A DNA stretch of 5,112 bases from Sulfitobacter sp. (lineage in GTDB: Bacteria > Pseudomonadota > Alphaproteobacteria > Rhodobacterales > Rhodobacteraceae), in NCBI GenBank assembly GCA_024636395.1, contig JAGXHD010000080.1, forward strand, positions 1-5,112, in the 5' to 3' direction. The position numbers and the translations under genes are program-made. Below, piece after piece: positions 1-5,112 of the stretch (position 1 is the first letter of the stretch; each line of letters begins with the position of its first letter). Below the pieces are notes generated by a model, which made no database searches, was not told the DNA's origin, and was given only the letters and a program-made list of their open reading frames with translations.

Positions 1-222
1 CCGCATGATGTAAAAGAGCCAGCGCAACCGCCCGGCAACGGGAAAGTTGCGGGTGATCGTCCACGTCTTTTGGGTGCGGTCATAGATCCCGAGGGCGACA
101 ATCGGCAACGTCACGATCAGCACCCAGAGCCAGGCCGTATTGACGAAACCCATCGCGATGACAAGGAGCGACAGTGCAAAGGCGGTCACCGGAATGATCG
201 CGCGTTTGATGGTGTCCAGCAT
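1..222 (-). CDS. FMN-binding glutamate synthase family protein, N-terminal fragment (gene continues beyond the left edge)
   Basis: Reading the minus strand from ATG at 222-220 gives 74 open codons that run off the window. Residues about 8-27 and 29-47 are two hydrophobic, probably membrane-spanning segments. After them comes a juxtamembrane stretch, YDRTQKTWTITRNFPVAGRL (residues 47-66), then RWLFYIMR. Two N-terminal helices followed by a 'hxILRNfPvxGhlRyLlexiRP'-like segment is the pattern I know from the start of FMN-binding glutamate synthase family proteins (GltB-like central and FMN domains, about 500 residues, membrane-anchored). The catalytic domain lies outside the window, so the call rests only on this N-terminal signature. 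The start is well supported by an AGGAGG site 5 bases upstream. The gene is divergent from the glycan-related operon to its right and is probably unrelated to it. Alternative: an unrelated two-helix membrane protein. Confidence 0.68.
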   Translation of the reverse strand, partial: MLDTIKRAIIPVTAFALSLLVIAMGFVNTAWLWVLIVTLPIVALGIYDRTQKTWTITRNFPVAGRLRWLFYIMR

Positions 223-227
223 GCGTG

Positions 228-233
228 CCTCCT
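228..233 (-). promoter_or_regulatory. Shine-Dalgarno site of the glutamate-synthase-like gene
   Basis: The minus strand reads AGGAGG here, a perfect match to the anti-16S core, followed by a 5-base spacer (CACGC) and ATG at 222. This fixes the start of the partial leftmost gene, which is otherwise supported only by a short N-terminal signature. Confidence 0.85.
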
Positions 234-387
234 GGCGCTAAGGGTGTGCAGCCTTGGGTGCCGCTGCTCGGCGGGCCTACAATCTCTGGCCTGACGCCGC
301 CACCCGATTGAGAAAAAGTATGTGACGACAAGGTTTCGCATCAAGAAACAATAACCATGAAAGCACAGATATGTTGCCTGTTTTGGA

Positions 388-411
388 TGGGCCGGGTTAT
401 GGTCCGGCTCA
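388..411 (+). other. GC-rich inverted repeat (possible leader hairpin) upstream of the glycosyltransferase gene
   Basis: TGGGCCGG (388-395) can pair with CCGGCTCA (404-411) across an 8-base loop, giving an 8-bp stem with one G-U wobble. It lies about 72 bases before the ATG at 484. No T-run follows it, so it is not a standard intrinsic terminator. It could be an mRNA leader structure, an operator-like palindrome, or chance in GC-rich DNA. Confidence 0.35.
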
Positions 412-483
412 AATGCCGGGCGGGTCGAGGCAGGCCCATGAGGTCACGGCGCGGATAAACACTCGCAACGCAAAGTTGGACAG

Positions 484-2589
484 ATGGCAGACCAAGACGA
501 CAGCGACAGCCCGGATTCCGCGCCCGAGACGCCCCGGTGGCTGGACGATCTTAGGCCGGGTGCCGAGGGCGAGGGATTTTTTGAGAAAAACCTGCGCCAC
601 TCCTTGATGTTCATCAAGCGGCCCAGCGACCGTCTGCTGGTCACCTTCGACAACCTCTCGAACGTCAACGACGACAGCCTCCAGCGCGAGCCGTGGGCCT
701 ATAAATACGCCTCTGACAGCGGGTATTCGCACTTGGGTGTCATGGCGCATGTCAGCGATTGGTATCGTGATGCCGATCTCATTCGTCGCTTCGAGGGGCT
801 GGTGGCCCAAGGGTTTTTCGAGGGGTATGAGCGCGTTGTTTTCGCGGGTGTTTCGATGGGGGGCTATGCGTCGCTGGTGTTCTCATCGCTCGTGCCGGGC
901 GCGCATGTGATCGCGATCAATCCGCAAAGCACGCTCGACCCTGATCTGGTCCCGTGGGAGACGCGATATGAGAATGGGCAAAGGCAGGATTGGACGCTGC
1001 CCTTGGGCGATGGCGCGGCGCTGACGCAGGGGGCCGGGCGGGTCAATATTTTTTATGACCCGCATTTCGACCTGGACCAGAAGCATGTCGACCGGTTTCA
1101 CGGCGATAATCTGCGTGTGTTCAAATGCTGGTTTTCCAATCACAAGACAGCGGTTTTCCTGCGCAAGATCGACGCACTCAAAGCTGTGATGACGCATTGC
1201 ATCATGGATGAGCTGACCGAGGAGGAATTCTATCGCCTCTACCGCGCGCGGCGCAATCTGCCGTGGTATCGTGGCGCGCTGTCCAATTACTTTCGCGAGG
1301 CAGGGCGTGAGGCGATGGCAGATCGTTTCGACAAGGCGTTCCGCCGCCGTCTGCGCAAGCGCAAACGCCGTCTGGAGGAAGAGGCCGCGCAGGTGGGACC
1401 TGAGGCCAATGCGCCAGCGCAGGATGAGGCGGCCGAGCCTGCACCCAAAGCGAGGCCCGCGCCTGACGCGCAGCCGGCCGATGCGCAGGCCCCGAGTGCC
1501 CAGCAGCCCAAGATCAAAGGTGTGAGGCCCCCCACGGATGGCGTCATGCCGCGCATCATTGCCCCGGCCAATGCGGGCAAGAGGGCATCGGCCAAGGCCG
1601 AAGTGCAGAGCCGCGTCATCGTGACCACCATGAAGAACGAGGGCCCTTTCATGCTGGAGTGGGTGGCCTACAACCGGCTGATCGGGTTTACCGATTTCCT
1701 GATCTACACCAATGATTGCGACGATGGCACCGACCTGATCGCCAAGCGTCTGGATGAGTTGGGCATGGCGCAGCACCGCCAGAACCCATTCAAACCCGGC
1801 GGCAGCCCCCAGCGCAGTGCGCTGAAGGCTGCGCGCAGTGAGGATCTGCTGACAAAGGCCGACTGGTTGATCTGTGCCGATTGCGATGAATTCCTGAACG
1901 TGCGCGTGGGCAAGGGGCGCCTCGACGATCTTTTTGCTGCAGTGGGAGATGCAGATGCCATCTCGGTCTGCTGGAAGCTGATGGGCAACAGCGGGCGCGT
2001 CGCGTATAGTGAGGATTTCGTGATCGAGCAGTTCGATCGCGGCTGCGGGGAGCAGGAATTTCCGAACTACCGCGCGCTGGGCATGAAGACGCTGGTGCGC
2101 AACAATGACCGCTTTGAAAAGCTGCGCATTCACAGACCCGCATTCCACCTCGACAGGGGCGATATCGCGTGGGTCGATGGTGGCGGCCAGCCGATGCCCG
2201 ACCTTTACCTGTCGCAGGGCTGGAAGGCACATAGCGGCTTCCGCCACGATTACGTGCGTCTACATCATTATGCAGTGCGCTCCGTCGATAGTTTTCTCGT
2301 CAAGAGGGATCGGGGCCGGACCAATCATGTGGGCGACGATCAGGGCGTCACCTATTGGTCCAACATGAACTACAATACCGAGCGCGACACCTCGATCCAC
2401 GCGCGGCTGCCGGGCTTGCGCAAGGAAATGGCGTCATTGCTCAAGGATCCCGAGTTGGCACGCCTCCATAAGGCGGCGACCGAATGGCACCGCGGCCGGA
2501 TCGAAGAGTTGCGCCTGCGCGACGGCTGGTATGCGTTCCGTGACCAGATCAAGGCGATCAATGCCGCGCCGGAGATGGCTGAGGGCTGA
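484..2589 (+). CDS. Two-domain protein: alpha/beta-hydrolase-like N-terminus fused to a GT2-like (Glyco_tranf_2_4 type) glycosyltransferase
   Basis: This 701-residue protein probably transfers a sugar onto a surface or exported glycan. Residues about 40-260 look like an alpha/beta-hydrolase fold. VVFAGVSMGGYASLVF carries a GxSxGG elbow with candidate nucleophile S124, NIFYDPHFDLDQKH holds candidate acids (D192, D196, D198), and FSNHKT offers candidate histidine H220. Residues 286-300 form a strongly basic helix (RRRLRKRKRRLEEE), and about 301-372 are an Ala/Pro/Gln-rich linker. From 375 comes the transferase: VIVTTMKNEGPFMLEWV (nucleotide-binding strand and KNE), then CADCDEFL with DCDEF at 466-470 (the DXD-like metal/nucleotide site), then LHHYAVRSVDSFLVKRDRGR, typical of this family. 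No signal peptide or membrane segment is seen, so it is probably cytoplasmic. The start is the first in-frame ATG after a stop at 439-441; only a weak GGA precedes it. Whether the hydrolase-like half is catalytic is unknown; the donor and acceptor cannot be read from sequence. Confidence 0.88.
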   Translation: MADQDDSDSPDSAPETPRWLDDLRPGAEGEGFFEKNLRHSLMFIKRPSDRLLVTFDNLSNVNDDSLQREPWAYKYASDSGYSHLGVMAHVSDWYRDADLIRRFEGLVAQGFFEGYERVVFAGVSMGGYASLVFSSLVPGAHVIAINPQSTLDPDLVPWETRYENGQRQDWTLPLGDGAALTQGAGRVNIFYDPHFDLDQKHVDRFHGDNLRVFKCWFSNHKTAVFLRKIDALKAVMTHCIMDELTEEEFYRLYRARRNLPWYRGALSNYFREAGREAMADRFDKAFRRRLRKRKRRLEEEAAQVGPEANAPAQDEAAEPAPKARPAPDAQPADAQAPSAQQPKIKGVRPPTDGVMPRIIAPANAGKRASAKAEVQSRVIVTTMKNEGPFMLEWVAYNRLIGFTDFLIYTNDCDDGTDLIAKRLDELGMAQHRQNPFKPGGSPQRSALKAARSEDLLTKADWLICADCDEFLNVRVGKGRLDDLFAAVGDADAISVCWKLMGNSGRVAYSEDFVIEQFDRGCGEQEFPNYRALGMKTLVRNNDRFEKLRIHRPAFHLDRGDIAWVDGGGQPMPDLYLSQGWKAHSGFRHDYVRLHHYAVRSVDSFLVKRDRGRTNHVGDDQGVTYWSNMNYNTERDTSIHARLPGLRKEMASLLKDPELARLHKAATEWHRGRIEELRLRDGWYAFRDQIKAINAAPEMAEG
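2580..2585 (+). promoter_or_regulatory. Shine-Dalgarno site of the sulfotransferase-like gene, inside the end of the upstream gene
   Basis: TGAGGG ends 8 bases before ATG 2594 and overlaps the last codons of the upstream gene. It supports 2594 as the start, rather than the upstream in-frame ATG at 2531, which would give a 21-residue Arg-rich extension overlapping the upstream gene by 59 bases. The arrangement suggests translational coupling. Confidence 0.6.
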
Positions 2590-2593
2590 ACAC

Positions 2594-3529
2594 ATGGACA
2601 GCGACACACCCGTCGTGGTGGTGCATGGCGGCGTTCATAAAACGGCGACCAGCCACATCCAGTCGATACTGCAACGCAACGCCGGGCGGATGCGCAAGAG
2701 TGGGGTGCATTACGTTCATCATCGCGATACGCGCAAGCACTACACCGTTCCATGCCAGCTGAACGGATATGAAAAGCTGGGCCTGAACTACAAAACCAAG
2801 GTGCCGGACGAGGTGCTGACCCGTAAGGCGCAAACGTTTTTCGAGGGGATCGGTGCCGGTCCCGGTGAGCGCATCATCCTTTCGGACGAGAACATGCCCG
2901 GTCACAGCGGGCACTGCGTGCGCTCTGGCCAGCTCTACAATCGGCGCGACGTGCTGGTCCCGATCTTTGCCGGGCATGTCCCTTATCCGGTGACCGAGGT
3001 GCATCTGGCCATTCGTAACTATGCTGATTTCTTTGCCTCGACCTTTATCGAGTTCCTGCGGTCGGCAAAGGGCGAGAACGTGATACCCGAGGCGATGATG
3101 AAGCGTGCGGTGCTGTCGAATCTGCCCAGTTGGAGCGGATTCATCGACGTGATCGAAACATGTTTTCCGCAGGCCCAGCTGACGCTGTGGCGGCACGAGG
3201 ATTTTGACGATCTGTCACAGGTGGTGATCGGCAATCTCTGTGGGCCAGACATTGACCCCGATACGCTGGTATCGCCCAAGCGAAAGCGGGGCAGGCCGTC
3301 GGCCAGCCACCGCGCCGTGCAGGAACTGCTGATCGAGATCGAGCGCAACGGGGCGGAAGCCGCCCTCGCGCGGCGCGTCGAGATACAGGACGCCTACCCG
3401 CGCGGGTCCGAGTATCCCGGCTATGATCCATGGACCGCCTCCGAGCGCGCGCATCTGACCCGGCTTTATGATCGGGACACAGCCGACATCGCCGCGCGGA
3501 GCCGCGTTACCCTGCTGGGGGGCGGATGA
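2594..3529 (+). CDS. Sulfotransferase-like P-loop protein
   Basis: Encodes 311 residues and starts 4 bases after the stop of the fused glycosyltransferase, so the two are almost certainly one operon. The N-terminus is a beta-strand followed by a PAPS-binding-type loop: VVVVHGGVHKTATSHIQ, with HKTATS at 15-20 in the place of the 5'-phosphosulfate loop. A strand ending in SDEN (97-100) follows. Then comes VHLAIRNYADFFASTFIEFL with R141 and S149, eight residues apart, the same spacing as the Arg/Ser pair that binds the 3'-phosphate of PAPS in classical sulfotransferases. WRHEDF at 199-204 resembles the 'ryEdl' strand of the family. Length suits a bacterial carbohydrate sulfotransferase. The expected role is sulfation of a glycan from PAPS, plausibly the product of the neighbouring transferase (inferred). 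No signal or membrane segment is visible. The loop has Ala-Thr rather than the common Gly-Thr/Ser, so activity is not certain; another P-loop kinase-like role is possible. Confidence 0.8.
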   Translation: MDSDTPVVVVHGGVHKTATSHIQSILQRNAGRMRKSGVHYVHHRDTRKHYTVPCQLNGYEKLGLNYKTKVPDEVLTRKAQTFFEGIGAGPGERIILSDENMPGHSGHCVRSGQLYNRRDVLVPIFAGHVPYPVTEVHLAIRNYADFFASTFIEFLRSAKGENVIPEAMMKRAVLSNLPSWSGFIDVIETCFPQAQLTLWRHEDFDDLSQVVIGNLCGPDIDPDTLVSPKRKRGRPSASHRAVQELLIEIERNGAEAALARRVEIQDAYPRGSEYPGYDPWTASERAHLTRLYDRDTADIAARSRVTLLGGG

Positions 3530-3543
3530 GCGACAAAGTCTCG

Positions 3544-3562
3544 AGCAGATTTGCCATCTGCT
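3544..3562. terminator. Perfect hairpin in the gap between convergent genes (possible bidirectional terminator)
   Basis: AGCAGAT (3544-3550) and ATCTGCT (3556-3562) are exact inverse complements around a 5-base loop. They lie in the 42-base gap between the stop at 3529 and the opposite-strand stop at 3572. Position argues for a transcription end or mRNA-stabilising element serving both strands. Against it, neither side has a T-run and the 7-bp stem has only three G/C pairs, so it does not meet the intrinsic-terminator standard. Confidence 0.4.
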
Positions 3563-3571
3563 GCGCCGGGA

Positions 3572-4264
3572 TCAATGCATCTTGAGCCGCTCGAAAAGCA
3601 CCACGTCCGCACATGACGCTTTTTGGTGATAGAAGAAATTGTTGCGATGCATGTCGTCGAAGACCTTGCGTATGCCGGCGCCGCCATACACGCGCGTGTG
3701 CAACTCCATATAGATTGCACGGACGCCTTTGAGATCCACGTTGTCGAATAGAGAGGCTTCTCCACCTTCGATGTCACATACGATGACGCTGGGGTTTTCT
3801 CGTTTGATCATGTCACTCAAACGCGTCGCGGCAACATGGGTTATTGTCGACGGCTTGTTCTGCGGCTCGCTTAGGGAGGACGACCAGAATGGGTCAGTCA
3901 CGTAAAACGGCATGACGTCGTCTTTTGGCCAGGTCGCGCAATCTGAATGCGCCACCGCATTGGTGATGGAGGCGTTCTCAATCTCATTGGCCCGGTGCAC
4001 GCGTTCAATATAATTGCAGAGCTGTGGGTTGGCCTCCACGCAGGTTACATGGTCGACACCCAGATGCTTGACCAAGTAGCTGGAAATGAATCCCAAGCCC
4101 GCTCCAAGCTCAAGGATGCGGTCGCTCGACTTGATGAACTTTTCCAGCCCGAGAACCTCAGGCGTCTCATACATGTCCTGGCTCAGTCGTTTGTGGACTT
4201 TAGTGTTAATGAACCGCTCGTCATGCGGCATCGCAATGCCACGGCACTCGATCATATTCTGCAT
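3572..4264 (-). CDS. FkbM family SAM-dependent methyltransferase
   Basis: Encodes 230 residues with a Rossmann-type methyltransferase fold. Motif I is ILELGAGLGF (50-59), which binds S-adenosylmethionine. The acidic end of strand 2 is CVEANP (E77), expected to hold the ribose. IVCDIEGGEASLF (DIEGGE at 164-169) is the signature of FkbM-type enzymes, followed by IYMELH (E187, H189), another family hallmark. FkbM members are O-methyltransferases, many acting on sugars of surface glycans or natural products; the exact acceptor here is unknown. The chosen start is ATG at 4264, 5 bases after GAGG. The frame stays open to an ATG at 4552, but that extension (96 residues) shows no family motif and would overlap the divergent gene. 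GC is about 48-55% in hand-counted 60-base lines, against 63-75% in lines from the operon to the left, suggesting separate acquisition. It converges on the sulfotransferase-like gene. Confidence 0.88.
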   Translation of the reverse strand: MQNMIECRGIAMPHDERFINTKVHKRLSQDMYETPEVLGLEKFIKSSDRILELGAGLGFISSYLVKHLGVDHVTCVEANPQLCNYIERVHRANEIENASITNAVAHSDCATWPKDDVMPFYVTDPFWSSSLSEPQNKPSTITHVAATRLSDMIKRENPSVIVCDIEGGEASLFDNVDLKGVRAIYMELHTRVYGGAGIRKVFDDMHRNNFFYHQKASCADVVLFERLKMH

Positions 4265-4269
4265 ATTTG

Positions 4270-4273
4270 CCTC
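4270..4273 (-). promoter_or_regulatory. Shine-Dalgarno site that fixes the FkbM methyltransferase start
   Basis: The minus strand reads GAGG, then CAAAT, then ATG at 4264. This 5-base spacing is good and decides in favour of the 230-residue form over longer in-frame alternatives at 4393 and 4552. Confidence 0.7.
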
Positions 4274-4294
4274 ATTTCTGAATTTTTTTGAAAA

Positions 4295-4300
4295 ATCATA
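4295..4300 (-). promoter_or_regulatory. Candidate -10 element for the methyltransferase gene
   Basis: The minus strand reads TATGAT, 5 of 6 matches to TATAAT, in the most AT-rich part of the window (4281-4300, including a T7-G-A5 tract). It would give a leader of roughly 25 bases with the Shine-Dalgarno site inside it. The matching -35 position (TTCCAA at 17-base spacing) has only 3 of 6 matches, so this remains a weak prediction. Confidence 0.3.
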
Positions 4301-4448
4301 AGGCGCATTGGAATTTGTTGGAAGGGTTTTGTTCTTCGCGGCATAACAATCGCGAGGCAAAGCTGTTGGGATGATCGCTCTACCAACGCCCATGAGAATG
4401 GCTAATCCAGCTTCTGTGCAAAGCAGTAGATAGTAGTGGACTGATAAG

Positions 4449-5112
4449 ATGACGAATGAGTGCGAAATTGGAATGTTGTGGGTCGAAGGGCGACTGAGCT
4501 TCGTGGAGATCCTTTGTGCGAAATCCTTTGTGGATGCGGGCCACCACGTCAAATTGTTTCATTATGGTGCGATCCCGAACGCTCCGGATTTTGTAGAGTT
4601 GGTCGATGGCAACACCATCTTGCGGGCCGACAATTTTCTGCGTCATGGCAAAACCGGTAGCTTTGCGCTGTTTTCGGACGTTTTCCGATATCACCTGCTG
4701 CAGAAGTGCGACCGGATGATTTGGGCAGATCTGGACGCCTATTGTGTCAAAACCTTCGAAACCGCTACGGGGCATTTTTATGGATGGGCGTCTGACGGCC
4801 TCATAAACGGTGGGGTGCTTGGTCTGCCCGCTGATAGTGATGCCCTGGGACAGCTTCTGGAGATGACCGAAGACGAATATTGCATACCCGAATGGTATTC
4901 CGACCCCGAGAAGCGGCGGATGGAGATGGCGAAGAATGCTGGCCAGCCCATCCATGTCGGAGATCTGCCGTGGGGCGTGTGGGGCCCTCATGCGCTGACC
5001 CATTATCTGAACAAGACTGGGGAGGCGAAATATGCGCTGCCAGTGTCGGGCCTGTATCCGGTCAACTTTCGGGATCGCCGCAAGCTGATGAAAGCACGGA
5101 TGGCGGACAAGA
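4449..5112 (+). CDS. DXD-containing glycosyltransferase, GT32 / Gly_transf_sug type, N-terminal part (gene continues beyond the right edge)
   Basis: An open frame from ATG 4449 runs through 221 codons to the window end without a stop. It starts with a Rossmann-like strand and helix, IGMLWVEGRLSFVEILCAKS (7-26), followed by AGHHVKLFHYG. Next is FSDVFRYHLL (75-84), in which D77 and R80 match the conserved 'sDllRy' segment of this group. Then comes MIWADLDAYCVKTF with the DXD metal/nucleotide-sugar site at D94 and D96. Further on are INGGVLGLPADS and WGVWGPHALTHYL, both typical of capsular-polysaccharide-type and alpha-1,4-type glycosyltransferases of the GT32 fold. No signal or membrane segment is seen, so a cytoplasmic enzyme acting on a nucleotide-sugar donor is likely. 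A stop at 4434-4436 makes 4449 the first possible ATG; M9 at 4473 is the alternative. No clear Shine-Dalgarno site precedes either. It is divergent from the methyltransferase gene, with 184 bases between them. The C-terminus is not visible, so length and completeness are unknown. Confidence 0.82.
   Translation, partial: MTNECEIGMLWVEGRLSFVEILCAKSFVDAGHHVKLFHYGAIPNAPDFVELVDGNTILRADNFLRHGKTGSFALFSDVFRYHLLQKCDRMIWADLDAYCVKTFETATGHFYGWASDGLINGGVLGLPADSDALGQLLEMTEDEYCIPEWYSDPEKRRMEMAKNAGQPIHVGDLPWGVWGPHALTHYLNKTGEAKYALPVSGLYPVNFRDRRKLMKARMADK

Larger units (their letters stand above)
223..483. other. Divergent intergenic region between the glutamate-synthase-like gene and the glycosyltransferase operon
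   Basis: No convincing gene lies in these 261 bases. The part near 300-375 is the most AT-rich and is the likeliest place for promoters. On the minus strand TTGATG (339-344) and CATACT (317-322) are 16 bases apart, each matching 4 of 6 sigma-70 consensus positions; this is a weak candidate promoter for the leftward gene. I found no comparable pair for the rightward operon. A GC-rich hairpin sits at 388-411, in what would be the leader of the rightward operon. Confidence 0.5.

Noticed and set aside
80..331. Minus-strand open frame of 83 codons at the left edge
   Set aside because: It is in a different frame from the well-supported membrane-protein start at 222 with its AGGAGG site, and its product (Gly/His/Arg/Pro-rich) shows no recognisable motif.
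883..2247. Long minus-strand open frame (454 codons) opposite the fused glycosyltransferase
   Set aside because: It is a shadow of a high-GC gene: the plus-strand frame has clear domain motifs, while this product is His/Arg/Leu-rich with no family signature or ribosome binding site.
2531..2593. Upstream in-frame ATG extending the sulfotransferase-like protein by 21 residues
   Set aside because: The extension is Arg-rich, overlaps the preceding gene, and the P-loop strand expected near the N-terminus follows directly after ATG 2594, which has a GAGGG site at suitable spacing.
3947..4291. Plus-strand open frame of 114 codons inside the methyltransferase region
   Set aside because: It lies antisense to the methyltransferase gene, whose SAM-binding motif I and E77 strand are encoded on the minus strand over this interval.
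4318..4347. TTGGAA and CATAAC, 18 bases apart, as a promoter for the right-edge glycosyltransferase
   Set aside because: Each hexamer matches only 4 of 6 consensus positions and the spacing is not optimal; pairs this weak are expected by chance in a 184-base region.
4380..5003. Minus-strand open frame of 207 codons opposite the right-edge glycosyltransferase
   Set aside because: The plus-strand frame there carries the DXD and other glycosyltransferase motifs; the minus-strand product has no recognisable motif.

Overview
The window looks like a chromosomal stretch from an alphaproteobacterium, most likely a marine Rhodobacteraceae (Roseobacter-type) genome. This rests on the high-GC coding style of most genes and on the protein families present, as recalled from general knowledge; no database search was possible. 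It holds five protein-coding genes, two of them cut by the window edges. I see no RNA gene, insertion sequence or CRISPR array.

Left edge (1-222, minus strand): the first 74 codons of a membrane-anchored protein that resembles the N-terminus of the FMN-binding glutamate synthase family, with a very strong ribosome binding site. A 261-base intergenic region (223-483) separates it from a divergently oriented two-gene operon.

Centre (484-3529, plus strand): a 701-residue two-domain protein, followed 4 bases later by a 311-residue sulfotransferase-like protein. The large protein has an alpha/beta-hydrolase-like N-terminal half (GVSMGG motif) and a C-terminal glycosyltransferase domain of the GT2-like 'Glyco_tranf_2_4' type (DCDEF motif). 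The two halves are joined by a basic helix and an Ala/Pro-rich linker. The pair is very probably translated from one mRNA.

Right (3572-4264, minus strand): an FkbM-type SAM-dependent methyltransferase that converges on the operon across a 42-base gap holding a perfect 7-bp hairpin. Its GC content is visibly lower than that of the operon. A 184-base AT-rich intergenic region leads to a divergent plus-strand gene at 4449 that runs off the window end. That gene encodes the N-terminal 221 residues of a DXD-type glycosyltransferase of the GT32 / 'Gly_transf_sug' kind.

Taken together, the four complete or partial genes from 484 onward (two glycosyltransferases, a sulfotransferase and an O-methyltransferase-like enzyme) look like part of a locus that builds and decorates a surface or exported glycan. 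That joint role is inferred from family content and proximity. The most unusual element is the hydrolase-like/glycosyltransferase fusion.
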